Assembly: GCA_013398275.1 (NCBI GenBank)
Contig: VZSE01010763.1
Location: 1 to 64,000, forward strand
Length of the DNA: 64,000 nucleotides
DNA from: Promerops cafer
Taxonomy: Eukaryota > Chordata > Aves > Passeriformes > Nectariniidae
Reading direction: 5' to 3'
In this document: in pieces, positions 49,988 through 62,100 of the stretch
How positions within the stretch are numbered: position 1 is the first letter of the stretch
Layout: the number at the start of each line of letters is the position of its first letter
Notes under the pieces: model-generated
Database searches by the model: none
The model's input: the letters and a program-made list of their open reading frames with translations, nothing else
What the model was told of the DNA's origin: nothing
Translations under genes and position numbers: made by a program

Positions 49988-52900
49988 TCAAAATGCACAA
50001 TTCTGGCTGACCTGCAGTCCTCCCTTCATCTCTGGAGAAAATAAACATGGGCTCTGGGTGCTGAGCTCCTCTGTTTTCTTCAGAGCCTCCATTGTACTTG
50101 TGTTTGCAACATTTCAGCCAGCAGCACTGGGCAATGTTCACTCGGTACTCCCAGGAACTTGGAGGAACTCCCTGGTTATTATGAGATTACCCTTCACTGC
50201 AAAATCAACAGTTCTTTACAGATACCCTCTCAGGGGTGTTCCCTTACAGATGTCCAGGAGTCAGGAGAGGTCAAGACAGGAGGGATTTGACATGGTGTAT
50301 AAATCCTCTCGGTGTAAGCTGCAGCCCCCAGAACAATGACATTCACTGTCCAAAACATCCACAGGAACAGGAGCTGTCTCTGGAAAGCCTAAAGGAGGCA
50401 CCCTGCCTCATACCTCGGCCCACAGCAGCACCTTACATGTCTGCAGGCAGCTCAAAATCAGATGCAGAAGGGAGCTCCTGATCACTCATGTCTCAACAGA
50501 AACACCAGTTGCCATATCCCAGTTTTCCTGCTTCTTAGGGGATATCCTGGGTTTGGGATTCTCTTGGTCTCTTATTCCACATCTTAATTGTCCTTGCTAT
50601 TAGTCAATGTACACAGTGTAGTTGTCAAACTACTGATTCAAAAACAGAAGGCCCAGCATCCCTCATGTTTGCTCTTTGTTTGAGGAGGAATGATGTCTTT
50701 GAAGTGTCTTTGTTTCTCAATTTGCAATCAGAAGCAGCAACCTGCAATTTCATATTTGGCCTGGCCATTAAAGGAAGTGAGGTGTACTTCACCTGTGGAC
50801 TTTACAGTTACTTGATGACAATGGAGTGATTCAAATGCTTTCTGCATTATGTTCCCCATACTCCAAACTGAACCCTGGTGCTGATAGGTCCCTCCAGGCC
50901 TATTCTCCAGGACCATGATGCTACTTGCCACTAGCCTCATCCCACTCCCAACTTCCAGTTCCAGAATTTCTGTACCCTTTCTTTGACACTGTAAGAACAC
51001 TAAAGAAAGGACTATTTTACACACAGCTGCAACATATACTATTGTACATATACCTGGAAAACACCTGACACATCAAGATGCTCCGTCAGCAATTCAAACA
51101 GTCAGAAAAGAAAATGATTTAAAAATATTTTAATCTGGTGAGGAAGATGCAGAATTATTTGTTGCTTTGAATTAAAAGGAAAAGATATTATTACTGTCAA
51201 TTTTTGACAGCAGAGAACAGAGGGGATATTCTTCAGAAAAACCGGAGCATATAAATATTCTAGCAGGTTTCAGGTCACTTGTCTCCTGAGCTATTGGGTC
51301 ATTCTGAAATCCAAGGCTGGTTGACAGTTTGCAGAAGTTGCTCTCTTGTTCTTCACCTAGAGCACTGTTGTTAACAATGCAGTCCTCTAAGCCTGAGAAC
51401 CCCTTCAAACACCACACCACAGCCCTGAGGCTGAGCAGGTAGGAAAGTGATCCCTGCTTCACCTAATGTTAGACAAAAGACTGACCCAACAGGACACAAA
51501 GGTGTGGAATTCATCTCATGGGTGTCACGCACAACAATGTGTGGCATAAGGTGTTCAACAGAAATGGCTCAGAGGAAAGGCAGAACAGCAGTCCTGTGTG
51601 GTGTGAGCTGGTCTGGGAGCACAGCCTGCTCTGCTGCACACTCAGAGACTCTGCTTCCCAAACCCTGCAGCCCGTGGACAACTCCCTTACTGTAAACCAT
51701 GCTCTAGAAATTGTAGCTTTGACTTTAAAAAACTTCTGACTACTGCAGTTATGGAAATAACTGTGAGAACCTGAACCAGGGGCAAACCATTGCAGCAATG
51801 CAGAGCTGCCTTGGAGCTGGAAACACATCACCTTCTGGAAGCATTGACACATTGATTCCACAGCAATAAAATCTGGCACATTCCCCTAACTCATAAACAC
51901 AGTATTTAACAAATATCTGTAGTCAGGTACCCAACGCGAGTTTCTGGCCAGCTTGCAAATCAAATGCATGCAAAGCCAGGGCAAAACAAGTCATAGGTCT
52001 TTGTGGCAAGGGAAGCAGTTGGCACATGGCAGCAGCAAGGCTGAGGACTGTGACCTGATACACTGCTTAAGCCATCTACAAATTAACTCCTTCCCAGGCA
52101 CATACCAGAAAAAAAAAGTCCTGGGCTATGCTTCTTGAAACAATACTTCACAAAACAAGGCCCTGACAATGGAGATAGATTGCCTGGAGACATTGTGAAG
52201 CCAAGAAAAGATAAAAGCTTTCTTAAAAGAATGGTTGAAAATATTCATTGCCATATTGTGGTGATGACTATTTTCAGCAGATATGGGCCACAGCTGCACA
52301 TGTTTGTGTGAAGAAAGGAAGACAAGAATGAAAGGATTTTTTTATATCATTACCATTTGGTCCCGTCTCATTGCAGAATACACAGAATCTGGCTTTGCAA
52401 AGGATGTGTTCTTTTGAATCCTTAGGGCTTGAAGCCAGAGCGAAGGCTGTTAATTAATTTAATTTAAGCCGTTAATGAGATAAAGAACTTAACTCACTTT
52501 GCAGCAGTGAGTTCTTGCCCTACAGGCTATACCAGGTCAATGTCCTGTATGAATAATATTATGTTGAAAAACTATTAATGTTGCAAAGCCAAAACTCAGA
52601 TGTCAAGGACCATCAGTAATAAGCCTGACCTTATTTCAATTCTATCTGTGAGCCACCTTACCATGCTGGATTACATAATCACACAACAATTTTCCATTGG
52701 ATCTCTGTTGAAGATTCTGTGTATTCAAGGTCTTCTTTTATACTCATTGTTCAATAGGCGCCTCATGTCTCACACTGCATATCATCCAAAAACTGCTCTG
52801 AAGCCTGACTCATTACTTTTCTAGTTCTAGTTTTGGGTGTTTTTTCCCTCTTATATTTAATTTATGAAATTACAATGTGTGGAAATTCCTGTTCTGTTTC

Positions 52901-55900
52901 TGGAGACAAGTATCTGAGGTCCATGCCTCTCCATCATCATGCTTGCAGTCCTGCCTGTAAGCCCCCCACCCTTTTCTCAGAACATCAAGATATTGAGCTC
53001 AGCAGCTTTTTGTCCCAATGCTTTCATCCACAGTGCTTCAGCCCCAGGTCCCTACCTTTTGCAGTCTTGTCAGAAAGGTTCCTTCTCCTCTCCCATGGTC
53101 TGTCAGACACTGAAACCACAGCGGAGGGAGCAGCACTGTTCATCTCCCCTGCCTTGAGACAGCATGGGCACAACACGTACCCCACTGCTCCACTGGAGAG
53201 AAGATTGCCATCCACCTCTGGGGCTGAGAACAGAAATCCTTCCAAGAACATGCATTTCTAATGTCTTCGTGTGAAGTGGGACTTTCCGAGGCTCGCAACT
53301 TGACTAAATGTGGGAAATTTTTTGTGGAAATGGGCAAGAATACATTCCTGACATCAGAGGGACCTTCCTCACCATCTGCTGATCAAAAGACAACTCTTTC
53401 ATCCAAATTAGGTAGGGATTACTAATTGTTACTGGCATTCCTTTCAGGTTTTTTTTGCATATGTGAGAATAGTCTCCCAAAACATTTTCTGAAAACTCAG
53501 TTATTTATTTTTCCTCCATTTTACACAGAAAGGGGAAAAGAAGGATGCAAGATACAGAGATTAATCCCTGATATGGGAAAATTCACCGTAGTTATTTCAA
53601 ATGCAGCAAAGTCCATACAAAACTGAAAACAAGGTGTTACAATGATGTGGCATAAATTTTCAACATACATTATTACAAACAGTTCCTTATATGTTGGTTG
53701 TAACAATCAATCTTCAGGAATATTACTGTTAAATTCAATACAAAACTCTGGTTCGCTCTCACATGGATTAAAAGGTGTCCTAAGATCTTGCAAATCTTAA
53801 TTCAAAAACTCATTAGTAACCCTTCCTAGACTGTATTGAAAATCCTTCGTTCAGTCTGAGCAACCTCTTCAACTCCATTCCCACAGCCAACCCACAGACA
53901 TCATAATGCAGAGTTTTACTTTCCTGTATACAAGACATGGATGAAAACAGAGCATTGCAGCAGGGTGCCCAACACAGATTAACCAGGGAATCGTTAAGGA
54001 CTCCAAACTACCTGCCTGGGTACTCACCTTCCTCTTTTTCTGCCAGCAGCCCACCTACCTTCCCAAATCCCACAGCCATTCTCCTTCAACCCTTTGTGCT
54101 CACCCTAACACACCTTGGACTCTACTTGGGGTGGACATTTGTCCACAGCCCATGCTATGCAGGTCACATGGAAAATAGTCTGGAGAACAATAGGAAACCA
54201 TTTCTCGTTCTAAAGAGTACAGAAACCAGAAGCTGACTAGCAAAATGCTTGTGTCCCTCATTCCTATGACACTGTGGTCAGGGTGACTCCAGCTCAGTTT
54301 TTTATCAGTCTTAACATCAGGGTTGAGTACTGATTAGAAAATTGAATTGCCTTCTTTCCACAAAGGCCAAAGGAAAAGGCAATTTTCTGGCTTTGGTGAG
54401 GTGCTTTGAAAGGGGATCCCCATGAACACTAGTAGGGGAGCCAGCAGCTCTGCTGCTTCAGTGGTACCTGTTTTGTGGACAAACAAATTACTTCAGTTTC
54501 CAATGCTGTCAATCTGGAACACCTCATCATCACCAAATTAATAAAAATGTCTTTAAAAAGTGAATAAAAACCATGTAAAAAGCTCTAAGTAGCCAGTTGT
54601 CTGGCGCTTGAAGGCCAAGATTGGATGCTAGTGAGGAAGCAGGGGGTCTCCTTCTCACCTAGGTAATGATTATACGAGCCCCATAAGGACATGGTTAAAT
54701 CAAGTATTAAGAAGACTGCACTTAAGAGGGGGAAAATATGTCAATCACACTTCGCCTTTGACAAAAGGAAATTCCTTGAAACTGAGAATGGGGAGAAAGC
54801 GGGAGGGAGAGTGTCTCGTCATGTGGGTGGCCAGGAAACTGGAGGCCAGAAAAGTACGAGTGAGAGAAAGAGTAAGAGACGGGGGGGGGAAAAAGCCCAC
54901 CAGACTGAATTCTAATCCAAATGCTGTGAGGCGTTCACACCAGGCCTTGTGAGAATATTAACAAGGTTACAGGAGAGGGGCCTTTAGCCTCGGGAATTAT
55001 TAGTGAATATGGAATTATATTTGCGCAAACACAACCAGATGCAAGCAGCTAAATGCTCTGCAGATGTGAAAGGAGACAGAGTGTGTTCCAAATGGGCAGC
55101 AGCTTCATGTGTTTTAGCCCTCCATCATGATGCCTGGCTGCCTGTCAGAGAGGGCTGCTTTTCTGAAATGGCAAAAGGGTGGTTTTTTTATCAGAAATTT
55201 GAACATGGGTACACTTTAGGGTTTACTCTTTCCCCCAGACATTAGCATCTCTTGGTTGACTGACTATCATGCTGAAGATTACATCCTGACTACATTCTTT
55301 TATATCTCGGTGCCTTAGGTTAATTTCCTGCAAGTTTCCATTTTTCTCCCACTTTGTCATGTCTTTTTCTAAAATCTCCCTCTGTCTCTTTTTCTGTTTT
55401 TCTTCATTGTTTGCCCTTACTGGTTTTAGTGTCTAACTCCACCATGGCCTGAGCAGTTGGCCTGTATACATGATATTGCAGGCTGTTTCCATTAGAATGA
55501 GAAATTGGTTACAAGAGCCAGGTATTTCTTTGAAGTAATCTTGTTTTACTACAAAACAAGTCCCACTTCTTGAAATAACAGTAAGATTGAACCAGAATCC
55601 ATTGCTTTGCTCACGATCCCAGATCTGCTTGCCATCAGGGCTCTGCTCAGAAAAATCCTTTCCTTGGCTTTCTTTCAAGACCATTGTGTATTCACTTCAT
55701 TTCTTGTATCATGATTTTTGGGTTTGCTCCCTTCCTGCTTCCTCCTGCTTTCCATTGTTTCAATCACTCTAATCGGTCCTCCAACCCTGCATTCAATGCT
55801 TTGTTTGGGCAGTGGACTCCATTGTTTTAAGCTATTCCTAAACACTCTCTTAGTCAGCGCGGAAGGCAACCAGCACACCTAGCACCCTGAGTGGGATTTA

Positions 55901-57060
55901 TGGTGATTCAAAACCAAAAATCTGCCTTTCAGCTCCCCAAAGTCACATTAATAAGTGTACAATAGCAGTAAATACTTACTGACTCTGTTGAGAATGCGGC
56001 TTCTTCACTCTGGATCAATTGCTACTTTCAAAGTAATTACTGTCCCTACTCTGCAGAGCAGAGAGCATATGCTAAATCTTTACAGATCAACTTTATCAGT
56101 CGAATTACAAGGACACTGAAATGGCCATAGGCATAATCATAAAGTGTCACTCTGTGGTAGAGTAAAGACTTCTGCTCAAATTTTCTGCTATGAAGAATAA
56201 TGGCGGCGAATGACTGTTCATCCTATGGAACTGTAAATGTACAAGAATTGAGATCTGGAGGCTTATGTACAAGAGATTTTAACAGATTACAGTTTGACTT
56301 GGTTGAGTATGCTACCTGTGATTTTAATTACCTGAACAGTTTGAATTCCTATTAAGAGAGGCCTTGCCAATTTATTTCCCTGACCCACAATTCTTGTTTT
56401 CAAAAATAATCACAACATTCCTACAGTAGGGCTTGTGCAAAATTTTTGACGATGTTTGCCCTCAAATTTTTCATCTTTTAAAATATTTTCTCTCACTAAA
56501 TGCATGTTTCAGAGGCAATAAAATACTCTAGAGTTAGGTAGAATTTTCAGACTCAGGCATGCTTTGTTGATTCCTTACTCTCCATGAAAAAAATACAGTG
56601 TACTCTCCTTAGCAGCACAATGCATACGGTTTGGTTACAAATTTTACAGTAACTTGAAAGATGTATTTGAATATATTGATTTACTTAGAGATTGAAAATG
56701 GACCACCTATTATTACACCTTTCTTTATCTCTGATCTTGTTAAAAAATAATATGTACTCCATAATGCCAAGAGTTGATGAGGAAGAAGGCTGCACAGTAA
56801 AAAGGGAGGGAGGGTGGAAAAATATCATATTTTCATAGACAAAATGCTTATTATTCTGTGAGAAAAATTGTTGCCTATTAAAACTGTTAAATAAGAATTT
56901 TGTTCACTTGATTTTTAAGGGGGAGTCAAGGCAACCAAAAGAGAAAGCAGCAAAAAGAACTTCAGCCTCCCCAGCAAAACTGGCTAAGAGCTCTGCTAGC
57001 TCACACAGAAGTAGAACTCTTTGTAACCTTGCACAAAGACTTTATTTCACTTGCTTCTTG
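49988..57060. other. Unique non-coding sequence, no gene seen
   Basis: AT-rich with short open frames on both strands (up to 142 codons at 52833-53261, Ser/His/Pro-rich with no recognised domain). A run of nine G lies at 54881-54889. The word AATGGCGGCG near 56200 resembles a YY1 site but stands alone. No gene supported. Confidence 0.55.
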
Positions 57061-57078
57061 TAATTAAGCTGGTTTGGG

Positions 57079-57822
57079 TTGGATATTTTTCCTGTTGCAT
57101 GTAATCTCATTTTCCCTCAGGCAGGGCCAAGAGGTTCCTTGGTGGACCACTGCCTCCCCTCAGCGTGGCTGCTGCTCCCCAGTGCTCAGCGTGGGCCTCA
57201 GCTGGTGGCCACGTCAGAAGGCTTTTCCCCATTGTTCCCAACGGGGTCTGTGTTTTATGATGCCTCACAGTATAGGCAGCCACTATCTCCCCCGAGGGCA
57301 ATGGCAGTTTCTGTTTCATGGAGAACAATGGATGATGGTGGCCAGTCCAGAAGGGAACAACTCTGCATGGGGAGCACAACAACAACAACAACAACGGAAC
57401 AACTTTTAGCTAAAAAAACCAACAGCAAGTGTGGCCATTCATATGAAGCCTCTGGGAGGAAAGCACCTATTGTGCCAGGCCCTCTTTACAAGCAAGCTGC
57501 GAGGAAGGTGGGAGGCACCATGCTTGTCTCCTGCACCAAAGGGGAAACCAGGAGCCCTCTCCCCTGGAGGAGTGATGAAGAGGAAAGTGGACATGTGCAT
57601 TCTCTGAGTCTAAGGCACAAGATAAGAAGGTGGCAGAGCAGGGAGGTTTTGCTGTCACCCCTAACAAACCTGGTGCTTTCGGCAGCCGGTCACTCCACCA
57701 GAATTAAGTACCAGTTTGGCATGCAAGGGGAGAAGAATCCTGTGAGCCAGGGGAATTCTTCATATTTGCAGGATAAGGCCAAGATAAGGGAATGCAAACA
57801 AGGGGGTATGAAGAACAATTGA
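57079..57822 (+). other. Longest open frame in the window (247 codons), coding status unknown
   Basis: The frame is bounded on the left by a stop at 57061 and on the right by one at 57820. The first ATG is at 57301, with G at -3 and G at +4 (a fair initiation context), and would give a 173-residue basic protein. An acceptor-like pyrimidine tract ends CCCTCAG at 57120, and AATAAA words follow at 58023, so the layout could also be a terminal exon. The product contains a run of seven Thr encoded by an ACA microsatellite and has no domain I recognise. The GC-richer composition lowers stop frequency, so an old unidentified repeat or chance frame is at least as likely. Confidence 0.25.
57375..57395. 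repeat. (ACA)n trinucleotide microsatellite
   Basis: Seven ACA units inside the open frame at 57079-57822, encoding a threonine run in that frame. Confidence 0.93.
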
Positions 57823-58305
57823 TGGTGGGGGGTGACAAATCAGGAGGAATTTGGAGTGCAGAAAGCAAAGGATGCTAGAATCTGTTTCAGCAGCCTTTCA
57901 TTGCTCTGATGAAACAAAGCAGCTGCATACCCAGTCAAAGTGTCCCATAAACCATAGGTGGTTTGCGTTCCCCAGATGGGAGCACAAAAGAGCATAACCA
58001 CGAAAGTGTATATAAAAGATAAAATAAAAAACAGAACAACTTTGAAAAACGTTGTCTAGGAATGTTATTAAATAATCATATGTAAGTGATCTTTTTAGAA
58101 ATAATTATAACAACTCAGCGTTTTACATACTTCATTATTTCTAGAAATACACTTGGCTGTGCCATAGCTACATTTTTTTGAAAAGAGTTTATTTTGGTAC
58201 TTCTTGATAGCCTTATTTTTTAGATTAACGTAAAATAATCAGAAAAAGGGTATATTGAACTGTACGTTAAATCATTACCAGGTCAACAGGTGTTAAGCTC
58301 CTGAT
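57823..58305. other. Unique AT-rich sequence, no gene seen
   Basis: Contains a TATATAAAAG word at about 58010 and AATAAA at 58023-58028. Neither is placed beside a credible transcript. Confidence 0.5.
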
Positions 58306-59130
58306 CTCATTTTAGCAATTAGCATTTTCATTAACCACAAGGAAGAAAACAGGAAAGTGCTGCTAATAAAGTTTGCAGATGATACACAGCTTGGTGGAAT
58401 GATAAACTGCACTGAGTTAGTTATACACAGCTGGGTTGTTTGGTAGGAAGAGGAACTCATTCTAGCAATGAGTTTGAACACACATAAATGGGGAAGGTCA
58501 CCTGGAAACTAAACACCTTGTCACCCTTACAAATTGTGGGACTGCGGAAAACACTGACACTGAAATTGATAGAGATTAGATTTAAAAAAAATTGAGCTCA
58601 GTTCGGTGCAGCAGCTGACCCTATTCTCAAATACATAAATGCTATTTATTGTTCTATCAATCTGTGCATCATCTGCAAACTTTCTCAGTAAAGCTTCTAT
58701 TTTATTTTTTTTTTTTTAGCAAATGGTTGAGAAGAAGCAGATGAATGAAAATGAGAATAGCAATAGTATTGCAGCACATTTTGGTGTTTACCCTGAACAG
58801 AAGAGCTTGAAAAGCTGAAAAGATTAAGGAGTCACAACTTTAATTTAAAATGTGCAAAGCCTCTTTTACAACAGTTTTGGGAGGAAAAAAGGTCCATGCT
58901 GTTCCTTTAAGAAACAAAAATAAAAACATTCTTTGATTATAAGGGGAGAAAATTCCTTACACTAAAATGTGTTTTAGCTTAAAAGACAATGAGGTTACAC
59001 AATCTAAAACTGGAAAGTAAAATTAGACTAATTTATATTGGAAATAGGATACACTTAATAGAAACTGGAACTATTTATAAAAATAAATAATAAGGTTTAC
59101 AGCAACGATTTTACATAAGTGTCTGGTACC
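58306..59130 (+). mobile_element. Ancient CR1-type LINE remnant
   Basis: One frame reads IFINHKEENRKVLLIK and continues FADDTQLGG, corresponding to the LINE RT stretch IFIN-DL and the catalytic FADDTKLGG box. IFIN is at 58324-58335 and FADDTQLGG at 58372-58398. Unlike the younger copy at 29 kb, both catalytic aspartates are retained here. Further right, GGAAAGTAAAATTAGACTAA (about 59009-59028) and GAAACTGGAAC (about 59060-59070) fit the CR1 block before the 3' end, so one heavily decayed copy may span the interval, interrupted by a T-rich tract at about 58701-58719. The right half is much less certain than the RT segment. Confidence 0.7.
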
Positions 59131-62100
59131 TAATGACCCCCAATTTAAATGCAAATTAGACAAGCAGATCTCTCTGTACCCTCCTCTCACATCTTAAGGA
59201 TCCTTATTCCAACAAGCAGGATGAAGGATTCTCTTCTTTACTCTTTCTAGATTGTCTTCTGAGTATCTTGGACAGCCATGTAAGCCACAGGCAGATGTTC
59301 ACACTGTAATATATCTTCTAGAGAAAGTGAGAGAGATGTCATATTAATTACCACTGTAAACGGCCAACTGTGAGTTCCCTGACTAAACTGAACAACCAGA
59401 GTTACAAAGCACAGGTTCAGACTGTGAATTCCTACCTATTCCTGAATTTTCCAAATCTGTTTGCTTACAAGAATTTTCTAATAAGCAAGTTCTTAACTTT
59501 GCCAAGCTTATTTTGAAACTTTAAAGCTTTACATTTTCTTCATTTTCTTCTGTTGATTCTAGTATTAATATTTGAAGCCTTGAGTTTTTAATATATTCAC
59601 AGATATGGAAATATCACCATCAGCTGTGTATACACTAAGGAGATTTGGAAGATGAGGGAAATTTTTAGGAGACAGAAGACCATCCTCACTAATAATGTTG
59701 CCCAAAGTAAAACTGGTACTTGAAGATGTACTTCCACTCTGGAAAGGAAAAATCACTGCTGCATACCAGCAAAAGCCTCCTCACTGCCCAAGACAATCAC
59801 AAATGAAGAACCAGCCCAGATGACGATTCTATCAAACTGTTTCCCAAATTTGTTCCAGCTCTGCAAACAACAGATCTCTGGGTTCAATGGGGTGAGGGAG
59901 TACATGAATCTAGTGCAATATATTTTGGGTGATATTTGCACCGATGCATATTACTATATTGAAGTTTTAAAAGGAGGGCATTTATGTAGGAGATAGAAAG
60001 GTCTCAGGGCAGCTTCTAAACAAATAAATTTCCTTCTTTCCAGGGCTAAATTCCTGGAAGAATACCAAAAAGTATGAGAAAGTACTGTATATCTGGCCCC
60101 AAGTGCTTCTTACATCTTTTCTCTCCTTTTCCAGCCTTGTGTTATTTAAAATGAGACTGTTAAGGATGATACATCAGCCTGATTTTTTTCTTTGTGAAAT
60201 CTGTTGACACTGCAGTTTTGGTCTTTTTTTCTGTGGATTTCAGTTGACTGACATGGGGTAAGTAGATCCATTCACCATTTCCAATGACACTGCCTAAGAA
60301 CACTTATCTGGATAGCAATATTTGCATATAAAACGCAGTTTCAGATACAAAGGACAGGAGTTATTAAAAGCATCACTTATGTTATGCCCAAAAATTTGTT
60401 AAGCATTTTAAAGATATAGAATAAGATAGCTCTCTGCTGGGAACAATTGAAGGTCTCCTCAGACATCCAGGCTGTATTACTCACCAGAAATAATAGCAAA
60501 AATGGGTTTTCTATTTACTGTAGTAAAGCAACCTTGTCTATAAACTCCTTATTGCTGCAAACCAAAGGTGTGTGTCTGGGGAGGGCAAGCTTTTCCCCTT
60601 GATGTTCCAGGACATGGAAATACAATCCTTTTTCAGAAACAGATGTTTGCAATAGAAAACTTTCACTCCACTCTCTTCTGTTTTTAATCTGCTCATGACA
60701 GGAAACACAGATTCAAAATGAATGTAAAGAACACAGTCACCATAACTGATGATAATACAAAAGAACACATAGGAAAGATTTCTTTTTCCCAACATATTAT
60801 AGGGAGAAAAGGTTTACAGATTTCAGAGGATTCTAGGTGGTTTTATTTCTCAGTGGCTACCAACACAGTTTTTCCATTAACTTCAGAGGATACAGCTCTC
60901 AGCAATGCTTTGATACTACCAACAGTTTCAGCATACAAGAGACAGTACAACTCTTCTTCCTGCTCTCTGCCATATCTTCAGCACTTCCAAGGGACTACCC
61001 TGCCAAAGCTTCACTGAACAGACAGATGTATAAAAATGGCCAAAAGATTCTTCCATTGCATGTGTAAAATACAAAATGAAACAGGTAAGAGTAATTGATT
61101 CACCCTCTTCAGCCAGTCTTGCTGCTAACCTCTACGCTCTCGAGAATTTCGAAGATGTGTTTTTTAAACTACACCAACCTACACATCTCAAGTGAAGTTT
61201 TTTATGTATGACAGTGTGAAGGGCTCTTTCCTGTGCTATTTGGTTGCCTGTTCAAACTTCTCCTCTCATTCTTCTTCACATCACAATCTCCCTGATCTTC
61301 CTTCTCTGCCTTCTCCAGTTTGCTGAAATGCCCTTTCCTTGCTCTTTCATTCAAGTAGTACCTTGCTAACAACAACCTTCACTTGAATAACAATATTTGC
61401 ATATTGATTTCTGCAAATTCATTTACCGCTCTGTGTGTCATGCACTCTTTGATCTGTGTTCACTTTTTTTTTAACCATGAGCTATTTGGAGCAGGGGCTG
61501 TCATCTGGTGCGTGCTTGAGTAATGCACAGCACAAAGGCATCCTATTTTAGACAGTATTTGTGCAATGCTGTAGCAAACAATAAAACAATTATAATTACC
61601 CCTCCCACAAGCTACATTAAAATACATGATCACTGTGAAATTGAGAAATTACAGCATCAACCCTGTGACGTGATTTAATTAATTTCCCTCTCTTCTTCTG
61701 TATAAATATGATGACACTGTCTCCAGCTATATCATAGTATACTAATTTTTCTGCAAATGTCTTGCTTCATTGAGTATTGCTGATTTTTTAAAAATACTTT
61801 TTTTATCCAAAATGGTGTCCAAACCTTTTTTACCATAGGATTTCCTGTCACAATCCCTTCATTGAGTAGAAAGTTACTTATTTTCTTCTACATTTTTTTT
61901 GTTACTTTTATCAGAGGATGTGAATGATTCAAGAGTATTAGTGAAATTATTTTGGTAATGCTGACTTGAATAGCTGTTACTCTACCTTAAAGATGGCAGA
62001 TAAAGCGCAAATAGATTAAACATAAAACATGAATCTTATATGTTAAATTAACAGACAGGTTCTAATATTTTATACTGTTTCATGTTTTTAGCATATGGTA

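Noticed and set aside
52833..53261. 142-codon plus-strand frame
   Set aside because: Ser/Pro/His-rich composition with no motif. Another frame on the same strand and one on the opposite strand are also open.
56195..56212. YY1-like AATGGCGGCG as a promoter marker
   Set aside because: A single motif without CpG island, TATA, initiator or transcript evidence.
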